This document shows positions 12,047 to 24,795 of a DNA stretch of 64,000 bases, one piece after another. A program made the position numbers and the translations under genes. This stretch comes from Panagrolaimus kolymaensis (lineage: Eukaryota; Nematoda; Chromadorea; Rhabditida; Panagrolaimidae), in NCBI GenBank assembly GCA_028622995.1, contig JAJQJQ010000004.1, positions 5,456,001-5,520,000 on the forward strand. The letters run 5' to 3'. Positions within the stretch are counted from its first letter, which is position 1. Every line of letters starts with the position of its first letter. The notes beneath the pieces are model-generated. The model had not been told where the DNA came from. It saw only the letters and a list, made by a program, of their open reading frames with translations, and ran no database searches.

Positions 12047-12995
12047 ATGACAGAAACGTTTGAAGCCAAAGCTAAAAAGGGTCGATGTCTAGCATTTCCT
12101 GGTTATTGTCCAAAAACTATAGCTACCTGTGAATTTGCTCATCCTTTGGTCAACTGTGAAAGATATCCGAAGTGTTTTCCACAATGTACATATCTTCATC
12201 CTATTTGTAATTATGATTGTAAAAAGATATTATGTCCATCACGTTCTGGTGATTGTTTAATGTTTCATCCATGGAGAGATTCGTAAGTGATTATTTCTTT
12301 TCTTTTTTTATTATTGGTTTTGCTTTGTAACAGCTGAAATGGTTATGATACTATAAAATGCGTTGGAATTTGCTTAAGTAGCTGGAATGAATCTTCATAT
12401 AAAGTTTATCTTTATTTTCAGATATCGACAAATGAAGAAAAAGCTTCCTGATCCTGATGGAACTGATATCGATGAATTTTCAAGACTACGTGATCCACCA
12501 TTATTAGCAGAATTGCTTGCCAAATATGATCCAAATAATATTCATGAATATGGTGGTGAAGTGAGTCATTTTCATGGATGCTACATTACTCATATTTCTC
12601 AATTTACTTTAAAACAAATATTATTTAGAGTTCAATGACGACTTCAATGACATCGAAAACACATGGAGGAGATAATCCGCTTGAGGATGAAATAAATGAA
12701 GTAAAACGTCGAATCATTTTGGTAAATCGTTTCCTTCTCTATAAAAGCCAACCATTAAATTCATTTTATTTTTTAGTTAGATATGGAAATAAACGATACG
12801 AAATTTCATGCTGGTAAATGTTTTGAATGTATCAATGCTGCTGCGTCGATTATTTTACTTCCATGTCAACATCTCATTTTTTGTAAAAGGTGTTTTTCTC
12901 GTACTCAAAGTCTAAATCGTGATAGTTTTGATCCAATTGAATGCATTTTATGTGGGAATATGGATGAAGGGTTTATGGATGTTTATGCTCATTGA
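12047..12995 (+). CDS. CCCH (Nab2-type) zinc finger plus RING protein
   Basis: Four exons: 12047-12282, 12422-12560, 12629-12721 and 12777-12995, giving 229 codons (228 aa). The N-terminal 80 residues hold closely spaced Cys/His knuckles such as CERYPKCFPQCTYLH (C-x5-C-x3-C-x3-H) and a neighbouring CEFAH and CLMFH, the pattern of Nab2/ZC3H14 RNA-binding fingers. The C-terminus is a RING of the form CFEC...CQHLIFCKRC...CILC. RNA binding joined to a ubiquitin-ligase-like ring suggests an RNA-regulatory E3, by inference only. The start is supported by a perfect acceptor, aaattttag, ending three bases before the ATG (trans-splice style). The frame is open further upstream, but those residues look like translated UTR. 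AATAAA at 13084-13089. Confidence 0.85.
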
Positions 12996-13356
12996 ATAAT
13001 CTTTCTTGCCTTGCCGTCGTGTGCTTTAAAAATTTTGTTTTCGTGCCTTTAATTTTCTTTGTTTCATTTTTTTATAATTTCTAAATAAATGCCTTAATAT
13101 TTCTTTTATATGTATGTATGTAAGATTTTAAGTAACCCTGGAAACAACCTTATCTTTCTTTTGAGGTAAAAAACATAATAAAATTTATGGCTTTATAATC
13201 TAATTGCTCCAAACTCGTGGCGGCTTTCACATTTTATTCACATAGTTGCTTTCACATTCTTTTTGTGCGTGACTATTTTCTTTGTGTGTTAATTCTTTCG
13301 CAAGGTTTATAATCATACTTCAGATCTTATTAAACCACAAAGTTAAAAATTAAATA
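12996..13356. other. intergenic, 3' UTR and promoter
   Basis: About 360 bp between the CCCH/RING gene and the Ala-rich gene. It holds the AATAAA at 13084-13089 and a TATGTATGTATG run near 13110. Nothing else was recognised. Confidence 0.4.
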
Positions 13357-14818
13357 ATGTTCCTAAAATCTGCATTCATTATTATCGTAATATTTTGCAT
13401 TATTTTTGATAATGTTTGTAAGTTTAGTTTATCTTTTTTTAAACTAGCTTCTTTAATGCTTTAAAAGCATATTTGTTTGAAGCAGCAGCATACTGTATTA
13501 GAAACTTTTTGGGTCATTGTAGCTACAAATTAGATAGACGTAGACATTCATAATGAACTTTTATAATTTTAAATGTGTAAATTTTTAGTTAGTGTAAGAA
13601 TACAAGAAAATGCAACAACGGATAATCTTTCCACAACTTCAACGACACCCAAAACAAATATGATTGAACATTCGAATTTGAAAGTGTTGGAAACAAAAGC
13701 ATCACCACCAAAATCAATGAAAACAGAAATAATTTTACCTGCGACGACTTTGGAACCAAATATTGAAAATGGTTCGTTGATTGAAGCGCTTGATTTAGCA
13801 AAAATTAAAGTTCAAGAAAAAGTTCATCAAACAACAACACGAGTTAAAAAAGATAAGAAAACAAAAGCAGTGGAAGAAATTCCAGCTGCTGGAGTTGTGG
13901 CGGCAATGACTACTGTAAAACCTGAAGAACCCGCAGCTGCAGCAATGGCAGGAACACAGGAAGCGGTGGCTCAACCCGACAATGATGCATTAGCAAATAG
14001 CTTACGAGAAAGATTCCAACAAGCTCAAAATAAAATTCAAGATGTTTATAATAGCACTAAAGAAAGTGGGTTATTTTGTTGAGCTTTCCAAAACTTTTTA
14101 AAACACATCTTGGTTTCAGAAATTCAAGAACAAAATAAAAAGCTTCAACAAGAAAAGGTTGAACCTGCTGTTCCAAATGGAGCTGCTGCTGCAACAACAG
14201 AAGTAAAAGCTGCCGATGTTATTGCTGCTGTTGCAAATGAAAACAAAAAAGGTATTTGTTTGTGTTTTTTAATTTAACAAAAAGAAAAAATTGCCCACGA
14301 TTGCGATCGAATCGATTACATCACGTACACCCGTAAAGTACTATTAGCTGAAAAAAGAGAAGAAAAAAACTTTCAAGAATTTTTAAAAATGTTTCATGCG
14401 ACACACATAAAATTACTTTGAAAACTTCCCTCTTTACTTTTCTTTTATCAAATTAAAAATAATTTTTTAAGGTAAAAAAGATGCAGCAGCAGATAGTTCT
14501 TCAAAAGCTGAAGCAAATGTTCCAGCTCCTGCAGCCGCTGCTATAGTTGCAGCTGAATCATCATCAACAACAACTACAGTCGTCGTCGCTTCTCCAATCG
14601 ATGCAGCTAAAGCAATAGAAACTTTCTCATTTAATAAAACCGTTGATTTACCCATTATTAAACCCGATGATAAGCAAAATGTTCTTGTTGTTGGAGGTAA
14701 ATCATAGAGGAAATTAATTTAAAATAAATGAATAAATAAAAATTTTTTAGATAAAGCCAATGCAAGTTTTACTCGAACGCAGAATTCCCTTTCCGTTGAA
14801 GCCCACAACATTCTTTAA
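13357..14818 (+). CDS. Ala/Lys/Glu-rich low-complexity protein with signal peptide
   Basis: Five exons: 13357-13417, 13589-14065, 14120-14251, 14472-14696 and 14751-14818, giving 321 codons (320 aa). Exon 1 encodes an almost purely hydrophobic N-terminus (AFIIIVIFCIIF), a signal peptide or anchor. The remainder has no Cys, is rich in Ala, Lys, Glu, Thr and Val, and includes amphipathic stretches such as LRERFQQAQNKIQDVYNST and poly-Ala blocks. I do not recognise a family. Such composition is seen in hydrophilic stress-protectant (LEA-like) and extracellular matrix proteins, but the 11-residue LEA repeat was not found, so this is only a suggestion. The large 3' exons follow introns of up to 220 bp, long for this window. 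Confidence 0.75.
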
Positions 14819-16029
14819 TTAATAATTATTTATTATTTATTAAACTTTGTGAATTCTTTGAAGTATTAAATAATAAATGTTTTTGTGTTTTTTTTGAAAA
14901 TAGTTAATTTGACTTTCGTAAAAATAATTTCAATCCAGCTTTCAAATTTTTTACAGTGATGAAGGCAAAAACTAAAAATTAGGTCTAGGACCACCAAGAA
15001 GATAAAAGGAAAAATAAATAATACTGATTTAACGTTCCAACACATCTTTTTATTTTTTCATAACCTCAAACATAAAAATGATAATGTGCTTCAATGCAAA
15101 GCCAAACAACGACCAAAGAAAAATTTTTCATTAGATGTGGGCCGTGCCATCTTCGTGCAACAATCAACAATAATAAAATAGTTTGTCCATCCTTATAAAA
15201 GAGAAGAAAAAAATGCGCGTTTTTTCTTCTTCTTCCCTTCATCAGTCAGGTTTAGCTTTCTTTGAATATGAATATTATTTAATTTGTTTGAATATTTTAA
15301 TTTTTTTTATTACGTTTTTAAAATTAATTACAAGTGAAGAGGAAAAGAAACTTTTATAAAATTAACAAGATAACCTTCATTTTTTTATTGATAAAATGGA
15401 GAATTGTTGCATTTGCCAAAATAAAAAGAGTGAAAAATTGTATAGTAGGGAAGTTATATTCGCATATTAATTCCTTTAAGTCAGGCGCTAATTTTAAGTT
15501 AAATTTTATCTTTCAAAATTCTCAACTATGTCTGGAAGAATAAGATTAAAATATTTAATCGATACAAAGCTTACATAATAAAAAAAATGATTATCATCCG
15601 ATTCTTCAAAATAAAAGTATGCATTTAACGTTGAAGTTGATTCAACAACAAAATTCATTGAAAAGAATGCCGCCCAAAATTGTTTCTTTCTTTTTCGTTT
15701 GATATTGCAGAATGATTATTGCCCCAAAAAATTTTCATGAATAATGATTAGGTAGGTTTCTGAGATGAAAAAAGTCAAACATATTTTTTATTGTTTTTTT
15801 ATTTTAAAAGATAAAAACCAAATTTAAAAAACTGTCTCCAATTAATTTAAAAATATATAAAACTTTGAGGATTTTTTTCAAGCAAAATTTTTTAAGGCAC
15901 AGAATGAAAGTCTAAATGAGATAGAGAAATTATATTTTTGATGAATGCCATTGTTGAAAAACAAAAAACTAAAAACAAATAAAAAATTTGAGATCAATTT
16001 TAAAGAATAATTTTTTTTCTTTCGTTGAT
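14819..16029. other. intergenic, no gene seen
   Basis: About 1.2 kb between convergent genes (the Ala-rich gene, plus; the innexin, minus). AT-rich with long T and A tracts. A short frame near 15334-15543 shows no coding character. No RNA gene or inverted repeat was recognised. Confidence 0.4.
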
Positions 16030-19000
16030 TTATAAAACGTCTTCAGACATAGTTGAATTATGCACTTTGCGTTGGGAAAGTTGAGAAGGTGGTGGAGAAT
16101 AACGCCCACCTCCTCCACCACTGCCTTCGCGATGTGGTGGTGGATGCCTATCTAGAGTTCCTCGCTTGCTTGTAGGACTTCCAGGATATGGTGGAACTTT
16201 ATCTAAAAAATATTTTTAAATTTGTTCGATTACTTTTCGATAATTTTTTCGGGGATCCACAACACTGTGACAAGGTGAAGTTTAATAAAGGTGTAAATAA
16301 AAAGTACACAACATCAAACAAAAAATGAAAATTTAAGTTTTTTAAATATTTTTTGACAAAACAAACTTAACCTCGAAATATTTTTTTCTAGGATTTATGA
16401 AATTTCTTAGTTTTTACTTTTACTCAAAAAAAAAATAATTTCGCTGTGATTTTTAAGAATCGAATTAGCTAAAACTAAAATCCTTTTTTTTACTATAAAT
16501 TTACAACATCGTGACACCAATTATATTAGCTTTTATCAAACACACCTCCTTCATGATAAAAATTATTTTCAAATCTATTAATTGGTGATCCTCCTCTCAT
16601 TACGGGTGTAGGTGATGTTGATTCATCCCCAACCGTAAAATTAACTGGTGGCAACGATGATGTCACCGATTTAGCTGGACTTGATAAAGTTGTTTCCGTA
16701 CCTTTTTCCATTAAAGCTCTCATTAAATCACTTGGAGGTGAAATGTTTGGTGGAACGAGACGGCGTTCTTCACCAAAATCTTTTGATTTTTGAAATGCAT
16801 ATCTTTGATAATGTCGTTCTGGGCCTCCATGATTTTTATCTATTCCAATATTCCTTAAATCTGTTTCAGATCTGGATTTTCTTGCAATTTCTATTCCATG
16901 AAATGAAGCCCATAAAGCTTTAACCAAATCCGTTCCAAATATAACTCCCGAATATGTGGATAACATTCGAATGGCAAACATTCCATCAGCTTTAAGATAA
17001 TTTTCAACAAATTGTTTAATATTTCTACGAACTTCTTTTTCTAAAAAAATTGTTTGGCACTAAGTTTAGAAAGTTAAAAATGGTGGTCTTTCTCACCTTC
17101 AACAGCAACGGGATCTTCAGACATTTCAAGATGTCGAGCAATGTAACCAATATTGTAGCAAGGACAAAAAGCTACAATCCACCAATAAACAAAGCTTCCA
17201 AAGGTAAATACAAGTAAAAATAAATACCAAAGATATAAGAAAATGAAAATTTTCTGAAAAAAAGAAATTCTTATGTGCTGAAAAAGTTTTTTTCAAGTAA
17301 CTTACTTCATTAAAAATATTAATAACTAATACACATTGAATTGTGTAATCTTGAATATTGCCCATTACTCGCACCTACAAATTCAACGTTCAAAACCTAA
17401 CTTTTATTTAACTATTAAAAAATTTTACCGTAAAATCACAAAGTGAAACGCGAGGAAATACTCCACTTTGTTCCCATGAAGTTCCATTAATTAAATCTCG
17501 AACTGCTCCAAATCCATAAAACCGATATTTATCAGTTCCGAGAAAGCTGAAACCCAAAAAACTTTTTTAAAAACAGCTTTCGTTAGTTAAATTTATATTT
17601 TGGCGGAATTTTTCATTACAAGATTTCGAGTGTCAAACTAACCTGTTCATTAAATAAAGTTGTAAACCAACATTTAATAAAAATAAAAATTTAGTGAATA
17701 AATACATTATGCAAACGTAATATGCGCTATACTGAAGATTAAAGATTCTAAAAAATCTGTGTGGTCTAATATTTCTTCTTTGGAGGCGTCGATGAAATCG
17801 AAGGGCGCCTTGAAGATGGACGCACAAGGATCGAATGTTAGCAGCTTTAATATCGGGTTTAATATTATTTGCATCGGATGCAAGTTTAATAATTTGTTGA
17901 ATTCGAATTCCTGAATAATCAGCAAAATGCTTCCATAAAAGACTTGGCAATCGAAAGCATGCAGCACTGATGAGAAGAAAAAATGGTACCCATTGATAAT
18001 ATGATATCCTTCTTTCTCGACGAGCTTCTGTATGGACATCAGCTATCGTATCTTTCATAGGGATATAATATGTATCTGATGCAAAACAATATTGTTCAGC
18101 ATACTAAAAATTTATGGAAGGTAATTTAAATAAAATTCAACTTGATAAAGACAAAGAAGGCAGAAAAAAGTAAAAAATAAAGCTAAAGAAAGCAAAGTTT
18201 TAAGAAACTGAAAAATTATGAAAAGACAAATTTTTTGTTGACAAAAGGAGATCTCTTCAAATTTCTTTATATGGCCATTAACCATAGTTGTTGAACCCTA
18301 TTATTATCCTGATTTTCAGAAGTATTTATAAGGACAATCATTAAAATTATGTTAACTGAATGGACGCAATTTGATGATGATTCATAATTAAATAAAAACT
18401 AAGCATATAGTATAATTTATGGTCCTTGTTTGTTTTTTCAATTTGAGGATAAGTTTTAAAACCAAATTAAGGCCAAATTTATTTTAAACAAACAAAATTA
18501 AAGTCAATAAATTCTGAAGCATCTAGTCTTCAAGCGTTTAAAAATTCCTAATAAAAAATTTCTCGACGCTTTAGCTATTAGAATCGCCGTAACTAATTTG
18601 CCATTTTATGGAATCCAAAAATTGATTTAAAAAGCTTCTAACCTCTTCTGACCCTGTAAAAGGCATAACATCTGGAGTTAAACATTCTATTGCACGTCCA
18701 CTAAATTGTTTATAACTTTGAATTAATGCTATTGCAATAAGCATATTAGTTGTTAATAAACTTAATGCATCTACAATATCCACTAATGCCGCATCATCAT
18801 TAATAAATCTTCCAGCAAATATAACATTTGATAATGCATTCATTACCTCTTTCAAATATAAATAAATCAGAAGACGAGAAAGGAAGTTATTAGTAGCGTC
18901 GGCGGAAAGTGGTTTTTCTGATATGTAAACTTTTTTTCATTCACGCAACATAGAAAAAAAAAGAAAAGAGAAGCAAGAGTGTGATTTTGCGGCGGCGGTG

Positions 19001-20167
19001 GCAGTGGCGCTTCGCTTCGTTTACAGTTTTTTCTTCTTCTCGCTTTTGATATTTTTTTCTCGTTGATTTATCATCGTTTAAAATATAGCAGCAAAACAAC
19101 CAAAAAGAGAAAAGGAAGAGTTAAAGGGAGCAGCAGCATCAATAACATCGACGTCGTCGAAGTCAAGCATCAGCCAACTAACAAACAATAGCCTTGATTT
19201 GGACATACAAACAAAAAAGCAGACGATGCAAATCTTAGAAAAGTTTTAGGAAGACATGGTTTCAAGAAAATTCAAACTTTGTCGCAAAAACTCATTTTTT
19301 CAAGGTGTGCCTCTTTACGTAAAAAATTATTGTATCTTTTGTCGATTCAAAAATTTAGGTAAATATTACTAACATTGAAAACTCATAAAAAAAATTCGAT
19401 AGAATCAAAGATTCTGTCAAGATCAAAGAAATAAAAAGAAAGAAAGCATAAAAAAGTGAAGAAGGAAAAATGTTGAAAAAAAGGCATATGTAAAACATTA
19501 AAAAAAGGGAAATACTAAAATATGTATGTATGTGTACTCACCTGTTCCCATGCTCCACTAAATAAATCAGGTACAAGGCATTCTAATGGTTTACCACCAA
19601 ATTGCTAAAAATGAAGGAAAATTAGTGGAGAGCTAAAAAAATAAAGTTTGATAATGATAAAAAGCCCCAAATTTATTAACAACCATAAAGGTTATTAAAA
19701 AGTAATTACAATTTTAGTAGCATTTTAAATTTTTTGGAGAATCCTAATTTTAGATAAAACCCAAAAGTCATTACGTCATGTTTATTTTTACACATTTCTT
19801 GGAAATCAATTACTTATTGTTTTGAAACTTTTTGAAAGTATTGAATTACAATGATCGGCAAAAAAGGCTAATGTTTGTTTATTTTTTCTAAACAAAATTG
19901 ATCAACGAAAAGTTTTTTGCCCCGTTCGAAAAATAAAAAACTTTGGTCAAGCTTTTTAGTTCCAAAAACGACCATTTTTAAGTTAAGGTTTAAAAATAAT
20001 AAAATTAGAATTTTATAAAAAAAAAAGGAACTTACTTTAAATGAAACTAATACAGATAAACCGATAAGTATATTAGTTGTAAAAGTTGCGTGTAAGCGAT
20101 CAACAAAATTTTTATCTTCTGATCCCGCAACATAATGAAGCATTGAAAGGGCAGTTGTGAGTGCCAT
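16030..20167 (-). CDS. innexin (gap junction / hemichannel subunit), alternatively spliced
   Basis: Main isoform exons (minus): 20036-20167, 19542-19604, 17643-18103, 17429-17546, 17306-17374, 17097-17253, 16546-17040 and 16030-16202, 556 codons. Innexins form intercellular channels in invertebrates. Visible hallmarks: four membrane segments, the YYQW motif (residues 100-103) at the start of TM2, two Cys in each extracellular loop (LECLVP...YCF and SLCDF...QCVL), and a cytoplasmic C-tail. Exon 18643-18843 encodes a different TM1 and loop-1 N-terminus ([11 protein letters not shown]...) and splices in phase to the same exon at 18103, so two promoters or first exons are used. At the 3' end, the donor at 16545 joins the last exon (ending SEDVL); without it the frame stops at 16526 (ending GGVFDKS). 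The tail is Ser/Pro-rich and likely phosphorylated. Confidence 0.93.
18643..18843 (-). other. alternative first exon of the innexin
   Basis: It encodes 67 residues from ATG 18843. These end TGSEE and join in phase 0 to the shared exon beginning YAEQYCF at 18103. It covers the same region as the two distal exons (TM1 plus the start of extracellular loop 1). It keeps the TTN-hydrophobic-KQF...ECL architecture but differs at most positions, as expected of a duplicated first exon. The donor is GTTAGA. Confidence 0.8.
18844..19541. promoter_or_regulatory. probable promoter of the short innexin isoform
   Basis: About 700 bp between the distal exon pair and the proximal first exon. It holds a GC-rich patch near 18990 (GCGGCGGCGGTGGCAGTGG) unusual for this window and purine-rich tracts. 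The promoter role is inferred from the adjoining alternative first exon; no TATA box was identified. Confidence 0.35.
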
Positions 20168-22990
20168 CTTTGTTATTTATTTATTTTTTGTTGTTGTTTT
20201 TAGAGGTAATTACTTTCTGTCTTTCAAAAATGGCAATCAAATAAAATAAAATTAGGAAAAATAAATGTAAATGAAAAAATAATCAAATTAATTTCAAAGT
20301 AATTTTTTTTTTATGAAAAAAGGTCGAACATCTAAAAAACAAAGTTAAAATTTAAATTTTTTACTCAACAAGTAAATATATGGAAATGGAAAAAAAGTGA
20401 TTGAAACGCGGTTTAAAAATTTGTGGTAGTTTAGTTAAATGAAAAAAATATGGAGGAAGAAAAACAAAGAGAAAAAACAATGTTTTTTTTTTGAGGGAGA
20501 AAGAAGGGGTTTTGCTGCGGTGCAATGTAACAACAACAGCAAAGAGTCATTTCAGCTGCTTGGGCTGCCAAAAAATAAAACATCATCGCCGCAGAATTTT
20601 GTTAGCGAAAAAGAAACACATTCTGAATGGACAATGTTAAATTGGCTCATTTTCTTCTTCTTCTCACTCTCCATCGATATTTGTAATGTTATATGTTAGA
20701 ATTATGTGAATAAAGCAACAATAACCAAAAAAAAACTACTTTGTTGTGGAATAATATTGCCAAATATTTTTATTTTTTTAGATGATATTATGGGAAAGGC
20801 AAATCATGGAAAGTTTGATTCAGCACTTTTTTGAATATTTTCTCATAATTTTTGGACAATAGAAGTTTTTTAAAAATAAACTTAAGAAATCACGTTCTTA
20901 GATAAAAACAATTTAGAAAACTTGGATTAATAATAACAAAAAAATATAAAAACCAACAAAAAATAAAAATCTGTGGTCATTTTTAGTCGCTTATTTTTTT
21001 ATGGCAAAAAAAATTTCAAAGAAAGAATAAAACTTTCCGCAGTTTTCATTTTAAAAAAGATTTAAACGGAATTCAACTATTTTTTTCTCTAACTTTCAAT
21101 CGACGACCTTGGAAATCAAAGTAAAGAAAAAGAAGGAAAAAAAATTGCGTTTCAAATATCAAAATGAGAGAAGAAAGAAAAACAACAATAACAACATCTG
21201 AAACGCAGCCGCAAAGGATATACATAAAAAGCGAAATGACCACTAAAAATAAGCATGGAAAGTAAAAAATTGCCATTGGCAGTGTGAAAAGCAAGTGGCC
21301 GCTGCCATTTTGCATTATTGATTTGCATCTTTTTGAAGGAAAGAGAAGAAAATGGAAAACACGATGAAGGAAGGCAAAAGCATAAAAAGCTTTTTCCGTC
21401 ATTCATTTTTTCTCCGCTGCTAACAAAAAAAGGAAAAAGCAAAACAGCTGAAAACTAAAAGAAAACAACCAACCAAAGTTCGTATTTCCGAAAAAAGCTG
21501 CAAAACACAAAATTTCTTGCGCAACTTTGAAAGAAAAAGATTAAAGGCGAATAATTTGAGGCTTAAAAGTTTTCAAGAAAATAATGGGAATAAATGCTTC
21601 AATTAAAACTTATAAAACTGAAATGAAATGAAAAAATTATGATAGTAAAACAAAAGCTTTTAGGAATAAAAAAAATAAAAGTGCGAAAGACAAGATCAAT
21701 TACGAATTATTTTGTTGTTGTTGTTGAATGATTCACGTTTTTCTAAGTAAGCGAAAGCTAGTGCAGCTGCAGCTGGAATAATTTTGTTTCAACATGAAAA
21801 CATCGTAAAAGAGATGATAGTACATAGTTTCAAAAGGGTTAAAACAGTTTTTTTTAAATATTTTACTAAACTTTTTATGTGGCTCTAAAAAGTCTAAAAA
21901 GCTTTTGTCATAAAAAGTATACTAAAACAAAAAATATTTATGATTAAAGAAAACAAAAGTTTAAGAAAAGGAAAAACCATAAAAAATGTGTTTGTTTTTT
22001 TAACTTTGGCAATAAAAACACTCTAAAATCTAAAAACACCGCGGGCTGATTAGAACAATGGCATTGTCATCTTCGACTTTGAACTTTTCTCTTTTATGTA
22101 TTTCGTTTCCGAAAAACTAAAGTTCACAAACCTTACTTTTAAAATTATAAAAAAAAAATGCGGCGTAAGAAAAAAAAATAAGATGTTCACGGTAATAAAA
22201 AATATGGCGGCAACTTCGCTAGCATTTTTATAAACATTTTTTAGAAAAAGAGCATCATCCTATAGTTAGAGAGAGAGTTCGGCGCCAATACACATAGAAA
22301 ATGACGCAACATAAAAAAAACATAGAAGCATCATAAACTTTCGAAATGGCTTCAACAAGGCTTTTAGCAAATTTAGTGGCAGTGGCATGCCTTCAGGGGA
22401 AGAAGAAAGCAATGTGGACGCATTTTGAAATACAATTATATTAATTTATAAATAAAAAATAGGCTGGCGAAAAAAAGGTGCTTTTCTTAAACTACAAAAA
22501 AAAATATTTTTTCTTATAAAAAACCTTTCTAGAGCAAACACTTTGCCGCTTATAATTTTAAAAGATATTATTGTTTTTTTTTCTTCAACACTTTGGAATA
22601 TATATATCCGCAAAGAAACTAAACAAAGCTCAAAATAAAAAATAAAAGCAGCCGAGTAAATTTGAAAAGAGATTTGTTCTGTGATGTCCGTCGCTTTTCT
22701 TTTTTTCATTACATAAGCAAGCATACGTTTCAAATCTTTTCTCATTTTCTCATTTACTTTTCAGCTACTACCAACCAACCCTGCCACTAATGTTTACTTG
22801 CTGTTGGCGGTGTCGTCGTTGCTAGTGTCAACATTCACTCAACTCCCGGGTTTTTCTTGTTTTTTTTTATTTTCTAATTTTGTTCCAATTTTTTTTATTA
22901 ACGCTTTTTTTTCTTCAGCATCAAATTGAAAGAAATGAAATAAAAAGATTTTTTGCCATCAAAAAACAAAATTTAAAAAAATCATTGATT

Positions 22991-23010
22991 GACTTGACTT
23001 GACTTGACTT
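22991..23010. repeat. (GACTT)4 microsatellite
   Basis: Four perfect tandem copies of the pentamer GACTT, flanked by one degenerate copy on the left. A simple-sequence repeat in the gene-poor region. Confidence 0.9.
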
Positions 23011-24721
23011 CGGCTCATATGTTCGATGTTTGGACTTTTAAATGAAAAAGTAGAGACAAGGATAAATAAAATATAGTAATTAATCTTGTGGCTTTTTTTG
23101 TTCGATGATAGTTGAGAGAAAAAAATGGAGAACTTTTTTAGTATCTCATCATCGCATGCTGAAAGCAGCAGCTTTAGTTTGTGAAATATAAACAAAGAAT
23201 CTTATTTCAAAAACAAAAAATGGCAGAGAATTTTGGAGTTAGTTAAAAGTGGAAAATAATTGAGAAAAAAAAAACTGAAATAAATAAATACAAATAAGCA
23301 AAAATATGAATTCAAGAAATGCAACCTAAAAATATTATAAAATAAAAGAAAAAAATTTGCTAAACTCAATCACAGCCAATTTCCTTCAACAAACAAAAAA
23401 GAGTCAATTTTTAAAAACAAAACTAAAATATTTCAAGTCATTGCGCGAGCAGCAGAAAAGAATAAAAATGTGAAAAGCGCTAGATTAAAACCTATCTCAC
23501 CGTTAAAAAAAAGTTGCGGTCATTGAAATTAAACATAAACAAAAAAATGAAAGAAAAACCCGGGTGTTTGTTTGCTTACTTTTTTCATTCATTCTTTTCG
23601 TTTTCTTTAAAATAATTCTCTTTTATTTTTATCTTCCGGTGAGCAAAAATGCTTTTAAAAAATAAAACAAAATTGAATAAAGAGAAGGAGGAATAAAAAA
23701 AGTGAATTTTAAGACGCTTGATGTTGTTGTTTTGACGATTTTACTTATAGTTTAAAAACAGCAATTTTTAGGGAAATGACCAACTTGCGGGAATCCCAAC
23801 TCGCGGGAAAAGACAAATAAAGAAGTTTTAACTATGAAACAAATCATTTTTCCCGTTCTACGGATCTTATTTTTTTGTTTTTTTTGTTACTTTTCTTCAA
23901 AAAAATTCAAGCAAATCCAAGACATTTAAGAAATGGCAGCAATAAAATCAAAAACAGTCATTTTAATGTCGTAATCTAATTTAAAACGTTTTGAATTGGA
24001 AAAAAAATTCCAGAGTAAAATTGCTTTATTATTATCATTTTTCATGCATTTTTTACATCCATTTTCATTAATATTTTTCAAAACGGATCCTATCATCCCG
24101 ATTTGGAAGGAATTTATAGTTAGGTTCACATCAAAGTGATCGTGTACATAGAGGAGGAGGTCCATTAATAAATTATGGATGTTGGTTGAAGGTCATAATT
24201 GGTATGCGATTCAAAATTCTCTTGGCAATAATTCTTATAAATTATAAGAAAAATATTTGGATAAAAATATCCATATGCTTTATTGAACACCGTAACTCAA
24301 AACGTGATTCAACAAATATTTTAATGTTATTCATTTATTTAAAACCCAAATATCTTGTTGATGAGCTCAATGATTGAAAAAAAAAGTGGAGTTCGAATAT
24401 TTAGTAAAATAGTTAGTTAATCTACAAAAATTTTAAAAAAGAAAAATTAATTTTGGATTTTTTTGATTTTTACCAAGGCTTTAACCTTAAAAAAGGTTTC
24501 TTTAAGTGAAAAACATTAAATTTAAATATTCCTAACTTCATTGAATAGGTAATTTGGAAGAAAATTGATTGAAAAACATGTGTAAAAATATATTATGAAT
24601 GATTTGGGTAATTCACTTTATCATTATTTTTCAAAATTGCCAAAATAAAAGGGAAAATTCAATTCAAAATTCATCAAAAAGTTCACTTTCATATAGTCTA
24701 AAAAAGAAGTTGTTATTTCTC

Positions 24722-24795
24722 CGGGTTTGTGACTCAGTGGAATTTTCGCAAGACGTTGTGAAAATTTCGCTCGGATCGAATCCCGGTTACAACAA
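24722..24795 (+). pseudogene. tRNA-like sequence with A and B boxes (degenerate)
   Basis: TGACTCAGTGG at 24730-24740 resembles a tRNA A box, and GGATCGAATCC at 24773-24783 differs by one base from the B-box consensus GGTTCGANNCC; the 32-base spacing is tRNA-like. The acceptor arms do not pair well and the T stem has a mismatch, so it reads as a decayed tRNA or the head of a tRNA-derived SINE. Recent activity is unlikely. Confidence 0.35.

Noticed and set aside
18643..18843. Could the proximal innexin first exon be a separate gene or pseudogene?
   Set aside because: It joins the shared exon in phase with a good donor and keeps the TM1/loop-1 pattern, so an alternative first exon is simpler.
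23775..23815. Short GCGGGAATCCC-like motif near 23790, possibly another MITE copy
   Set aside because: Only about 20 bases resemble the GC-rich element, with no terminal repeats or duplication.
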